From Auanema rhodensis (taxonomy: Eukaryota; Nematoda; Chromadorea; Rhabditida; Rhabditidae): DNA of 64,000 nt. Each line of letters begins with the position of its first letter. Positions within the stretch are counted from its first letter, which is position 1. Below are positions 13,551 to 28,400 of this stretch, in pieces. The stretch lies in NCBI GenBank assembly GCA_964057225.1, contig CAXKVF010000079.1:512030-576029 (forward strand), given 5' to 3'. The notes beneath the pieces are model-generated. The model worked only from the letters and a program-made list of their open reading frames with translations. It ran no database searches and was not told the DNA's origin. The position numbers and the translations under genes were made by a program.

Positions 13551-15089
13551 CGCTTCACGTGAAAGATAAAGAGATGCGGTTTTCAAAATTAGATTCTCCA
13601 TGTCCATATTAGTCTAAAAACAAATTTTTATTGATATTGGTTCATGGTAACCATGACTTTGAAATTTACGTGAACTTTAATTTATGCTAATTAAATGTAC
13701 ACGTGATGTGCACTTGGTATGTAACTCGCTTCACGTGAAAGATAAAGAGATTCGGTTTTCAAAATTAGATTCCCCATGTCCATATTAGTGTAAAAACAAA
13801 TTTTTATTGATATTGGTTCATGGTAACCATGACTTTGAAATTTACGTGAACTTTAATTTATGCTAATTAAATGTACACGTGATGTGCACTTGGTATGTAA
13901 CTCGCTTCACGTGAAAGATAAAGAGATGCGGTTTTCAAAATTAGATTCCCCATGTCCATATTAGTCTAAAAACAAATTTTTATTGATATTGGTTCATGGT
14001 AACCATGACTTTGAAATTTACGTGAACTTTAATTTATGCTAATTAAATGTACACGTTATGTGCACTTGGTATGTAACTCGCTTCACGTGAAAGATAAAGA
14101 GATGCGGTTTTCAAAATTAGATTCCTCATGTCCATATTAGTCTAAAAACAAATTTTTATTGATATTGGTTCATGGTAACCATGACTTTGAAATTTACGTG
14201 AACTTTAATTTATGCTAATTAAATATACACGTGATGTGCACTTGGTATGTAACTCGCTTCACGTGAAAGATAAAGAGATGCGGTTTTCAAAATTAGATTC
14301 CCCATGTCCATATTAGTCTAAAAACAAATTTTTATTGATATTGGTGCATGGTAACCATGACTTTGAAATTTACGTGAACTTTAATTTATGCTAATTAAAT
14401 GTACACGTGATGTGCACTTGGTATGTAACTCGCTTCACGTGAAAGATAAAGAGATGCGGTTTTCAAAATTAGATTCCCCATGTCCATATTAGTCTAAAAA
14501 CAAATTTTTATTGATATTGGTTCATGGTAACCATGACTTTGAAATTTACGTGAACTTTAATTTATGCTAATTAAATGTACACGTGATGTGCACTTGGTAT
14601 GTAACTCGCTTCACGTGAAAGATAAAGAGATGCGGTTTTCAAAATTAGATTCCCCATGTCCATATTAGTCTAAAAACAAATTTTTATTGATATTGGTGCA
14701 TGGTAACCATGACTTTGAAATTTACGTGAACTTTAATTTATGCTAATTAAATGTACACGTGATGTGCACTTGGTATGTAACTCGCTTCACGTGAAAGATA
14801 AAGAGATGCGGTTTTCAAAATTAGATTCCCCATGTCCATATTAGTCTAAAAACAAATTTTTATTGATATTGGTGCATGGTAACCATGACTTTGAAATTTA
14901 CGTGAACTTTAATTTATGCTAATTAAATGTACACGTGATGTGCACTTGGTATGTAACTCGCTTCACGTGAAAGATAAAGAGATGCGGTTTTCCAAATTAG
15001 ATTCCCCATGTCCATATTAGTCTAAAAACAAATTTTTATTGATATTGGTGCATGGTAACCATGACTTTGAAATTTACGTGAACTTTAAT

Positions 15090-17030
15090 TTATGCTAATT
15101 AAATGTACACGTGATGTGCACTTGGTATGTAACTCGCTTCACGTGAAAGATAAAGAGATGCGGTTTTCAAAATTAGATTCCCCATGTCCATATTAGTCTA
15201 AAAACAAATTTTTATTGATATTGGTTCATGGTAACCATGACTTTGAAATTTGCGTGAACTTTAATTTATGCTATTTAAATGTACACGTGATGTGCACTTG
15301 GTATGTAACTCGCTTCACGTGAAAGATAAAGAGATGCGGTTTTCAAAATTAGATTCCCCATGTCCATATTAGTCTAAAAACAAATTTTTATTGATATTGG
15401 TGCATGGTAACCATGACTTTGAAATTTACGTGAACTTTAATTTATGCTAATTAAATATACACGTGATGTGCACTTGGTATGTAACTCGCTTCACGTGAAA
15501 GATAAAGAGATGCGGTTTTCAAAATTAGATTCCCCATGTCCATATTAGTCTAAAAACAAATTTTTATTGATATTGGTGCATGGTAACCATGACTTTGAAA
15601 TTTACGTGAACTTTAATTTATGCTAATTAAATGTACACGTGATGTGCACTTGGTATGTAACTCGCTTCACGTGAAAGATAAAGAGATGCGGTTTTCAAAA
15701 TTAGATTCCCCATGTCCATATTAGTCTAAAAACAAATTTTTATTGATATTGGTTCATGGTAACCATGACTTTGAAATTTACGTGAACTTTAATTTATGCT
15801 AATTAAATGTACACGTGATGTGCACTTGGTATGTAACTCGCTTCACGTGAAAGATAAAGAGATGCGGTTTTCAAAATTAGATTCCCCATGTCCATATTAG
15901 TCTAAAAACAAATTTTTATTGATATTGGTTCATGGTAACCATGACTTTGAAATTTACGTGAACTTTAATTTATGCTAATTAAATGTACACGTGATGTGCA
16001 CTTGGTATGTAACTCGCTTCACGTGAAAGATAAAGAGATGCGGTTTTCAAAATTAGATTCCCCATGTCCATATTAGTCTAAAAACAAATTTTTATTGATA
16101 TTGGTTCATGGTAACCATGACTTTGAAATTTACGTGAACTTTAACTTATGCTAATTAAATGTACACGTGATGTGCACTTGGTATGTAACTCGCTTCACGT
16201 GAAAGATAAAGAGATGCGGTTTTCAAAATTAGATTCCCCATGTTCATATTAGTCTAAAAACAAATTTTTATTGATATTGGTTCATGGTAACCATGACTTT
16301 GAAATTTGCGTGAACTTTAATTTATGCTATTTAAATGTACACGTGATGTGCACTTGGTATGTAACTCGCTTCACGTGAAAGATAAAGAGATGCGGTTTTC
16401 AAAATTAGATTCCCCATGTTCATATTAGTCTAAAAACAAATTTTTATTGATATTGGTTCATGGTAACCATGACTTTGAAATTTACGTGAACTTTAATTTA
16501 TGCTAATTAAATATACACGTGATGTGCACTTGGTATGTAACTCGCTTCACGTGAAAGATAAAGAGATGCGGTTTTCAAAATTAGATTCCCCATGTCCATA
16601 TTAGTCTAAAAACAAATTTTTATTGATATTGGTGCATGGTAACCATGACTTTGAAATTTACGTGAACTTTAATTTATGCTAATTAAATGTACACGTGATG
16701 TGCACTTGGTATGTAACTCGCTTCACGTGAAAGATAAAGAGATGCGGTTTTCAAAATTAGATTCCCCATGTCCATATTAGTCTAAAAACAAATTTTTATT
16801 GATATTGGTTCATGGTAACCATGACTTTGAAATTTACGTGAACTTTAATTTATGCTAATTAAATGTACACGTGATGTGCACTTGGTATGTAACTCGCTTC
16901 ACGTGAAAGATAAAGAGATGCGGTTTTCAAAATTAGATTCCCCATGTCCATATTAGTCTAAAAACAAATTTTTATTGATATTGGTTCATGGTAACCATGA
17001 CTTTGAAATTTACGTGAACTTTAACTTATG
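15090..17030. repeat. 6-monomer higher-order repeat, mosaic (1,056 bp offset)
   Basis: The variant tttgcgtgaac followed by ctatttaaatg occurs at 15249 and 16305, and aaatatacac at 15453 and 16509, both 1,056 bp (6 x 176) apart. Other markers in the same span follow different offsets: aacttatg near 16143 and 17023 is 880 bp apart, and aaatatacac also occurs at 14221, 1,232 bp before 15453. The region is therefore a mosaic of overlapping exchanges rather than one duplication. Confidence 0.7.
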
Positions 17031-19489
17031 CTAATTAAATGTACACGTGATGTGCACTTGGTATGTAACTCGCTTCACGTGAAAGATAAAGAGATGCGGT
17101 TTTCAAAATTAGATTCCCCATGTCCATATTAGTCTAAAAACAAATTTTCATTGATATTGGTGCATGGTAACCATGACTTTGAAATTTACGTGAACTTTAA
17201 TTTATGCTAATTAAATGTACACGTGATGTGCACTTGGTATGTAACTCGCTTCACGTGAAAGATAAAGAGATGCGGTTTTCAAAATTAGATTCCCCATGTC
17301 CATATTAGTCTAAAAATAAATTTTTATTGATATTGGTGCATGGTAACCATGACTTTGAAATTTACGTGAACTTTAATTTATGCTAATTAAATGTACACGT
17401 GATGTGCACTTGGTATGTAACTCGCTTCACGTGAAAGATAAAGAGATGCGGTTTTCAAAATTAGATTCCCCATGTCCATATTAGTCTAAAAACAAATTTT
17501 TATTGATATTGGTGCATGGTAACCATGACTTTGAAATTTACGTGAACTTTAATTTATGCTAATTAAATGTACACGTGATGTGCACTTGGTATGTAACTCG
17601 CTTCACGTGAAAGATAAAGAGATGCGGTTTTCAAAATTAGATTCCCCATGTCCATATTAGTCTAAAAACAAATTTTTATTGATATTGGTGCATGGTAATC
17701 ATGACTTTGAAATTTACGTGAACTTTAATTTATGCTAATTAAATGTACACGTGATGTGCACTTGGTATGTAACTCGCTTCACGTGAAAGATAAAGAGATG
17801 CGGTTTTCAAAATTAGATTCCCCATGTCCATATTAGTCTAAAAACAAATTTTTATTGATATTGGTGCATGGTAACCATGACTTTGAAATTTACGTGAACT
17901 TTAATTTATGCTAATTAAATGTACACGTGATGTGCACTTGGTATGTAACTCGCTTCACGTGAAAGATAAAGAGATGCGGTTTTCAAAATTAGATTCCCCA
18001 TGTCCATATTAGTCTAAAAACAAATTTTTATTGATATTGGTTCATGGTAACCATGACTTTGAAATTTACGTGAACTTTAATTTATGCTAATTAAATGTAC
18101 ACGTGATGTGCACATGGTATGTAACTCGCTTCACGTGAAAGATAAAGAGATGCGGTTTTCAAAATTAGATTCCCCATGTCCATATTAGTCTAAAAACAAA
18201 TTTTTATTGATATTGGTGCATGGTAACCATGACTTTGAAATTTACGTGAACTTTAATTTATGCTAATTAAATGTACACGTGATGTGCACTTGGTATGTAA
18301 CTCGCTTCACGTGAAAGATAAAGAGATGCGGTTTTCAAAATTAGATTCCCCATGTCCATATTAGTCTAAAACAAATTTTTATTGATATTGGTGCATGGTA
18401 ACCATGACTTTGAAATTTACGTGAACTTTAATTTATGCTAATTAAATGTACACGTGATGTGCACTTGGTATGTAACTCGCTTCACGTGAAAGATAAAGAG
18501 ATGCGGTTTTCAAAATTAGATTCCCCATGTCCATATTAGTCTAAAAACAAATTTTTATTGATATTGGTTCATGGTAACCATGACTTTGAAATTTACGTGA
18601 ACTTTAATTTATGCTAATTAAATGTACACGTGATGTGCACTTGGTATGTAACTCGCTTCACGTGAAAGATAAAGAGATGCGGTTTTCAAAATTAGATTCC
18701 CCATGTCCATATTAGTCTAAAAACAAATTTTTATTGATATTGGTTCATGGTAACCATGATTTTGAAATTTACGTGAACTTTAATTTATGCTAATTAAATG
18801 TACACGTGATGTGCACTTGGTATGTAACTCGCTTCACGTGAAAGATAAAGAAATGCGGTTTTCAAAATTAGATTCCCCATGTCCATATTAGTCTAAAAAC
18901 AAATTTTTATTGATATTGGTGCATGGTAACCATGACTTTGAAATTTACGTGAACTTTAATTTATGCTAATTAAATGTACACGTGATGTGCACTTGGTATG
19001 TAACTCGCTTCACGTGAAAGATAAAGAGATGCGGTTTTCAAAATTAGATTCCCCATGTTCATATTAGTCTAAAAACAAATTTTTATTGATATTGGTTCAT
19101 GGTAACCATGACTTTGAAATTTACGTGAACTTTAATTTATGCTAATTAAATGTACACGTGATGTGCACTTGGTATGTAACTCGCTTCACGTGAAAGATAA
19201 AGAGATGCGGTTTTCAAAATTAGATTCCCCATGTCCATATTAGTCTAAAAACAAATTTTTATTGATATTGGTGCATGGTAACCATGACTTTGAAATTTAC
19301 GTGAACTTTAATTTATGCTAATTAAATGTACACGTGATGTGCACTTGGTATGTAACTCGCTTCACGTGAAAGATAAAGAGATGCGGTTTTCAAAATTAGA
19401 TTCCCCATGTTCATATTAGTCTAAAAACAAATTTTTATTGATATTGGTTCATGGTAACCATGACTTTGAAATTTACGTGAACTTTAATT

Positions 19490-22400
19490 TATGCTATTTA
19501 AATGTACACGTGATGTGCACTTGGTATGTAACTCGCTTCACGTGAAAGATGAAGAGATGCGGTTTTCAAAATTAGATTCCCCATGTCCATATTAGTCTAA
19601 AAACAAATTTTTATTGATATTAATTCATGATAACCATGATTTTGAAATTTACGTGAACTTTAATTTATGAAATATGAAAACAAATTTTTATTGATATTAA
19701 TTCATGTAACTCGCTTCACGTGAAAGATAAAGAGATGCGGTTTTCAAAATTAGATTCCCCATGTCCATATTAGTCTAAAAACAAATTTTTATTGATATTG
19801 GTGCATGGTAACCATGACTTTGAAATTTACGTGAACTTTAATTTATGCTAATTAAATGTACACGTGATGTGCACTTGGTATGTAACTCGCTTCACGTGAA
19901 AGATAAAGAGATGCGGTTTTCAAAGTTAGATTCCCCATGTTCATATTAGTCTAAAAACAAATTTTTATTGATATTGGTTCATGGTAACCATGACTTTGAA
20001 ATTTACGTGTACTTTAATTTATGCTAATTAAATGTACACGTGATGTGCACTTGGTATGTAACTCGCTTCACGTGAAAGATAAAGAGATGCGGTTTTCAAA
20101 ATTAGATTCCCCATGTTCATATTAGTCTAAAAACAAATTTTTATTGATATTGGTTCATGGTAACCATGACTTTGAAATTTACGTGAACTTTAATTTATTC
20201 TATTTAAATGTACACGTGATGTGCACTTGGTATGTAACTCGCTTCACGTGAAAGATGAAGAGATGCGGTTTTCAAAATTAGATTCCCCATGTCCATATTA
20301 GTCTAAAAACAAATTTTTATTGATATTAATTCATGATAACCATGATTTTGAAATTTACGTGAACTTTAATTTATGAAATATGAAAACAAATTTTTATTGA
20401 TATTAATTCATGTAACTCGCTTCACGTGAAAGATAAAGAGATGCGGTTTTCAAAATTAGATTCCCCATGTCCATATTAGTCTAAAAACAAATTTTTATTG
20501 ATATTGGTGCATGGTAACCATGACTTTGAAATTTACGTGAACTTTAATTTATGCTAATTAAATGTACACGTGATGTGCACTTGGTATGTAACTCGCTTCA
20601 CGTGAAAGATAAAGAGATGCGGTTTTCAAAATTAGATTCCCCATGTTCATATTAGTCTAAAAACAAATTTTTATTGATATTGGTTCATGGTAACCATGAC
20701 TTTGAAATTTACGTGAACTTTAATTTATGCTAATTAAATGTACACGTGATGTGCACTTGGTATGTAACTCGCTTCACGTGAAAGATAAAGAGATGCGGTT
20801 TTCAAAATTAGATTCCCCATGTTCATATTAGTCTAAAAACAAATTTTTATTGATATTGGTGCATGGTAACCATGACTTTGAAATTTACGTGAACTTTAAT
20901 TTATGCTAATTAAATGTACACGTGATGTGCACTTGGTATGTAACTCGCTTCACGTGAAAGATAAAGAGATGCGGTTTTCAAAATTAGATTCCCCATGTTC
21001 ATATTAGTCTAAAAACAAATTTTTATTGATATTGGTTCATGGTAACCATGACTTTGAAATTTACGTGAACTTTAATTTATGCTAATTAAATGTACACGTG
21101 ATGTGCACTTGGTATGTAACTCGCTTCACGTGAAAGATAAAGAGATGCGGTTTTCAAAATTAGATTCCCCATGTCCATATTAGTCTAAAAACAAATTTTT
21201 ATTGATATTGGTGCATGGTAACCATGACTTTGAAATTTACGTGAACTTTAATTTATGCTAATTAAATGTACACGTGATGTGCACTTGGTATGTAACTCGC
21301 TTCACGTGAAAGATAAAGAGATGCGGTTTTCAAAATTAGATTCCCCATGTTCATATTAGTCTAAAAACAAATTTTTATTGATATTGGTTCATGGTAACCA
21401 TGACTTTGAAATTTACGTGAACTTTAATTTATGCTATTTAAATGTACACGTGATGTGCACTTGGTATGTAACTCGCTTCACGTGAAAGATGAAGAGATGC
21501 GGTTTTCAAAATTAGATTCCCCATGTCCATATTAGTCTAAAAACAAATTTTTATTGATATTAATTCATGATAACCATGATTTTGAAATTTACGTGAACTT
21601 TAATTTATGAAATATGAAAACAAATTTTTATTGATATTAATTCATGTAACTCGCTTCACGTGAAAGATAAAGAGATGCGGTTTTCAAAATTAGATTCCCC
21701 ATGTCCATATTAGTCTAAAAACAAATTTTTATTGATATTGGTGCATGGTAACCATGACTTTGAAATTTACGTGAACTTTAATTTATGCTAATTAAATGTA
21801 CACGTGATGTGCACTTGGTATGTAACTCGCTTCACGTGAAAGATAAAGAGATGCGGTTTTCAAAGTTAGATTCCCCATGTTCATATTAGTCTAAAAACAA
21901 ATTTTTATTGATATTGGTTCATGGTAACCATGACTTTGAAATTTACGTGTACTTTAATTTATGCTAATTAAATGTACACGTGATGTGCACTTGGTATGTA
22001 ACTCGCTTCACGTGAAAGATAAAGAGATGCGGTTTTCAAAATTAGATTCCCCATGTTCATATTAGTCTAAAAACAAATTTTTATTGATATTGGTTCATGG
22101 TAACCATGACTTTGAAATTTACGTGAACTTTAATTTATTCTATTTAAATGTACACGTGATGTGCACTTGGTATGTAACTCGCTTCACGTGAAAGATGAAG
22201 AGATGCGGTTTTCAAAATTAGATTCCCCATGTCCATATTAGTCTAAAAACAAATTTTTATTGATATTAATTCATGATAACCATGATTTTGAAATTTACGT
22301 GAACTTTAATTTATGAAATATGAAAACAAATTTTTATTGATATTAATTCATGTAACTCGCTTCACGTGAAAGATAAAGAGATGCGGTTTTCAAAATTAGA

Positions 22401-25400
22401 TTCCCCATGTCCATATTAGTCTAAAAACAAATTTTTATTGATATTGGTGCATGGTAACCATGACTTTGAAATTTACGTGAACTTTAATTTATGCTAATTA
22501 AATGTACACGTGATGTGCACTTGGTATGTAACTCGCTTCACGTGAAAGATAAAGAGATGCGGTTTTCAAAATTAGATTCCCCATGTTCATATTAGTCTAA
22601 AAACAAATTTTTATTGATATTGGTTCATGGTAACCATGACTTTGAAATTTACGTGAACTTTAATTTATGCTAATTAAATGTACACGTGATGTGCACTTGG
22701 TATGTAACTCGCTTCACGTGAAAGATAAAGAGATGCGGTTTTCAAAATTAGATTCCCCATGTTCATATTAGTCTAAAAACAAATTTTTATTGATATTGGT
22801 TCATGGTAACCATGACTTTGAAATTTACGTGAACTTTAATTTATGCTAATTAAATGTACACGTGATGTGCACTTGGTATGTAACTCGCTTCACGTGAAAG
22901 ATAAAGAGATGCGGTTTTCAAAATTAGATTCCCCATGTCCATATTAGTCTAAAAACAAATTTTTATTGATATTGGTGCATGGTAACCATGACTTTGAAAT
23001 TTACGTGAACTTTAATTTATGCTAATTAAATGTACACGTGATGTGCACTTGGTATGTAACTCGCTTCACGTGAAAGATAAAGAGATGCGGTTTTCAAAAT
23101 TAGATTCCCCATGTTCATATTAGTCTAAAAACAAATTTTTATTGATATTGGTTCATGGTAACCATGACTTTGAAATTTACGTGAACTTTAATTTATGCTA
23201 ATTAAATGTACACGTGATGTGCACTTGGTATGTAACTCGCTTCACGTGAAAGATAAAGAGATGCGGTTTTCAAAATTAGATTCCCCATGTTCATATTAGT
23301 CTAAAAACAAATTTTTATTGATATTGGTTCATGGTAACCATGACTTTGAAATTTACGTGAACTTTAATTTATGCTAATTAAATGTACACGTGATGTGCAC
23401 TTGGTATGTAACTCGCTGCACGTGAAAGATAAAGAGATGCGGTTTTCAAAATTAGATTCCCCATGTCCATATTAGTCTAAAAACAAATTTTTATTGATAT
23501 TAATTCATGATAACCATGATTTTGAAATTTACGTGAACTTTAATTTATGAAATATGAAAACAAATTTTTATTGATATTAATTCATGTAACTCGCTTCACG
23601 TGAAAGATAAAGAGATGCGGTTTTCAAAATTAGATTCCCCATGTCCATATTAGTCTAAAAACAAATTTTTATTGATATTGGTGCATGGTAACCATGACTT
23701 TGAAATTTACGTGAACTTTAATTTATGCTAATTAAATGTACACGTGATGTGCACTTGGTATGTAACTCGCTTCACGTGAAAGATAAAGAGATGCGGTTTT
23801 CAAAATTAGATTCCCCATGTTCATATTAGTCTAAAAACAAATTTTTATTGATATTGGTTCATGGTAACCATGACTTTGAAATTTACGTGAACTTTAATTT
23901 ATGCTAATTAAATGTACACGTGATGTGCACTTGGTATGTAACTCGCTTCAAGTGAAAGATAAAGAGATGCGGTTTTCAAAATTAGATTCCCCATGTTCAT
24001 ATTAGTCTAAAAACAAATTTTTATTGATATTGGTTCATGGTAACCATGACTTTGAAATTTATGTGAACTTTAATTTATGCTATTTAAATGTACACGTGAT
24101 GTGCACTTGGTATGTAACTCGCTTCACGTGAAAGATGAAGAGATGCGGTTTTCAAAATTAGATTCCCCATGTCCATATTAGTCTAAAAACAAATTTTTAT
24201 TGATATTAATTCATGATAACCATGATTTTGAAATTTACGTGAACTTTAATTTATGAAATATGAAAACAAATTTTTATTGATATTAATTCATGTAACTCGC
24301 TTCACGTGAAAGATAAAGAGATGCGGTTTTCAAAATTAGATTCCCCATGTCCATATTAGTCTAAAAACAAATTTTTATTGATATTGGTGCATGGTAACCA
24401 TGACTTTGAAATTTACGTGAACTTTAATTTATGCTAATTAAATGTACACGTGATGTGCACTTGGTATGTAACTCGCTTCACGTGAAAGATAAAGAGATGC
24501 GGTTTTCAAAATTAGATTCCCCATGTTCATATTAGTCTAAAAACAAATTTTTATTGATATTGGTTCATGGTAACCATGACTTTGAAATTTACGTGAACTT
24601 TAATTTATGCTAATTAAATGTACACGTGATGTGCACTTGGTATGTAACTCGCTTCACGTGAAAGATAAAGAGATGCGGTTTTCAAAATTAGATTCCCCAT
24701 GTTCATATTAGTCTAAAAACAAATTTTTATTGATATTGGTTCATGGTAACCATGACTTTGAAATTTACGTGAACTTTAATTTATGCTAATTAAATGTACA
24801 CGTGATGTGCACTTGGTATGTAACTCGCTTCACGTGAAAGATAAAGAGATGCGGTTTTCAAAATTAGATTCCCCATGTCCATATTAGTCTAAAAACAAAT
24901 TTTTATTGATATTGGTGCATGGTAACCATGACTTTGAAATTTACGTGAACTTTAATTTATGCTAATTAAATGTACACGTGATGTGCACTTGGTATGTAAC
25001 TCGCTTCACGTGAAAGATAAAGAGATGCGGTTTTCAAAATTAGATTCCCCATGTTCATATTAGTCTAAAAACAAATTTTTATTGATATTGGTTCATGGTA
25101 ACCATGACTTTGAAATTTACGTGAACTTTAATTTATGCTAATTAAATGTACACGTGATGTGCACTTGGTATGTAACTCGCTTCACGTGAAAGATAAAGAG
25201 ATGCGGTTTTCAAAATTAGATTCCCCATGTCCATATTAGTCTAAAAACAAATTTTTATTGATATTGGTGCATGGTAACCATGACTTTGAAATTTACGTGA
25301 ACTTTAATTTATGCTAATTAAATGTACACGTGATGTGCACTTGGTATGTAACTCGCTTCACGTGAAAGATAAAGAGATGCGGTTTTCAAAATTAGATTCC

Positions 25401-28400
25401 CCATGTCCATATTAGTCTAAAAACAAATTTTTATTGATATTGGTGCATGGTAACCATGACTTTGAAATTTACGTGAACTTTAATTTATGCTAATTAAATG
25501 TACACGTGATGTGCACTTGGTATGTAACTCGCTTCACGTGAAAGATAAAGAGATGCGGTTTTCAAAATTAGATTCCCCATGTTCATATTAGTCTAAAAAC
25601 AAATTTTTATTGATATTGGTTCATGGTAACCATGACTTTGAAATTTACGTGAACTTTAATTTATGCTAATTAAATGTACACGTGATGTGCACTTGGTATG
25701 TAACTCGCTTCACGTGAAAGATAAAGAGATGCGGTTTTCAAAATTAGATTCCCCATGTTCATATTAGTCTAAAAACAAATTTTTATTGATATTGGTTCAT
25801 GGTAACCATGACTTTGAAATTTACGTGAACTTTAATTTATGCTAATTAAATGTACACGTGATGTGCACTTGGTATGTAACTCGCTGCACGTGAAAGATAA
25901 AGAGATGCGGTTTTCAAAATTAGATTCCCCATGTCCATATTAGTCTAAAAACAAATTTTTATTGATATTAATTCATGATAACCATGATTTTGAAATTTAC
26001 GTGAACTTTAATTTATGAAATATGAAAACAAATTTTTATTGATATTAATTCATGTAACTCGCTTCACGTGAAAGATAAAGAGATGCGGTTTTCAAAATTA
26101 GATTCCCCATGTCCATATTAGTCTAAAAACAAATTTTTATTGATATTGGTGCATGGTAACCATGACTTTGAAATTTACGTGAACTTTAATTTATGCTAAT
26201 TAAATGTACACGTGATGTGCACTTGGTATGTAACTCGCTTCACGTGAAAGATAAAGAGATGCGGTTTTCAAAATTAGATTCCCCATGTTCATATTAGTCT
26301 AAAAACAAATTTTTATTGATATTGGTTCATGGTAACCATGACTTTGAAATTTACGTGAACTTTAATTTATGCTAATTAAATGTACACGTGATGTGCACTT
26401 GGTATGTAACTCGCTTCAAGTGAAAGATAAAGAGATGCGGTTTTCAAAATTAGATTCCCCATGTTCATATTAGTCTAAAAACAAATTTTTATTGATATTG
26501 GTTCATGGTAACCATGACTTTGAAATTTACGTGAACTTTAATTTATGCTATTTAAATGTACACGTGATGTGCACTTGGTATGTAACTCGCTTCACGTGAA
26601 AGATGAAGAGATGCGGTTTTCAAAATTAGATTCCCCATGTCCATATTAGTCTAAAAACAAATTTTTATTGATATTAATTCATGATAACCATGATTTTGAA
26701 ATTTACGTGAACTTTAATTTATGAAATATGAAAACAAATTTTTATTGATATTAATTCATGTAACTCGCTTCACGTGAAAGATAAAGAGATGCGGTTTTCA
26801 AAATTAGATTCCCCATGTCCATATTAGTCTAAAAACAAATTTTTATTGATATTGGTGCATGGTAACCATGACTTTGAAATTTACGTGAACTTTAATTTAT
26901 GCTAATTAAATGTACACGTGATGTGCACTTGGTATGTAACTCGCTTCACGTGAAAGATAAAGAGATGCGGTTTTCAAAATTAGATTCCCCATGTTCATAT
27001 TAGTCTAAAAACAAATTTTTATTGATATTGGTTCATGGTAACCATGACTTTGAAATTTACGTGAACTTTAATTTATGCTAATTAAATGTACACGTGATGT
27101 GCACTTGGTATGTAACTCGCTTCACGTGAAAGATAAAGAGATGCGGTTTTCAAAATTAGATTCCCCATGTTCATATTAGTCTAAAAACAAATTTTTATTG
27201 ATATTGGTTCATGGTAACCATGACTTTGAAATTTACGTGAACTTTAATTTATGCTAATTAAATGTACACGTGATGTGCACTTGGTATGTAACTCGCTGCA
27301 CGTGAAAGATAAAGAGATGCGGTTTTCAAAATTAGATTCCCCATGTCCATATTAGTCTAAAAACAAATTTTTATTGATATTAATTCATGATAACCATGAT
27401 TTTGAAATTTACGTGAACTTTAATTTATGAAATATGAAAACAAATTTTTATTGATATTAATTCATGTAACTCGCTTCACGTGAAAGATAAAGAGATGCGG
27501 TTTTCAAAATTAGATTCCCCATGTCCATATTAGTCTAAAAACAAATTTTTATTGATATTGGTGCATGGTAACCATGACTTTGAAATTTACGTGAACTTTA
27601 ATTTATGCTAATTAAATGTACACGTGATGTGCACTTGGTATGTAACTCGCTTCACGTGAAAGATAAAGAGATGCGGTTTTCAAAATTAGATTCCCCATGT
27701 TCATATTAGTCTAAAAACAAATTTTTATTGATATTGGTTCATGGTAACCATGACTTTGAAATTTACGTGAACTTTAATTTATGCTAATTAAATGTACACG
27801 TGATGTGCACTTGGTATGTAACTCGCTTCAAGTGAAAGATAAAGAGATGCGGTTTTCAAAATTAGATTCCCCATGTTCATATTAGTCTAAAAACAAATTT
27901 TTATTGATATTGGTTCATGGTAACCATGACTTTGAAATTTACGTGAACTTTAATTTATGCTATTTAAATGTACACGTGATGTGCACTTGGTATGTAACTC
28001 GCTTCACGTGAAAGATGAAGAGATGCGGTTTTCAAAATTAGATTCCCCATGTCCATATTAGTCTAAAAACAAATTTTTATTGATATTAATTCATGATAAC
28101 CATGATTTTGAAATTTACGTGAACTTTAATTTATGAAATATGAAAACAAATTTTTATTGATATTAATTCATGTAACTCGCTTCACGTGAAAGATAAAGAG
28201 ATGCGGTTTTCAAAATTAGATTCCCCATGTCCATATTAGTCTAAAAACAAATTTTTATTGATATTGGTGCATGGTAACCATGACTTTGAAATTTACGTGA
28301 ACTTTAATTTATGCTAATTAAATGTACACGTGATGTGCACTTGGTATGTAACTCGCTTCACGTGAAAGATAAAGAGATGCGGTTTTCAAAATTAGATTCC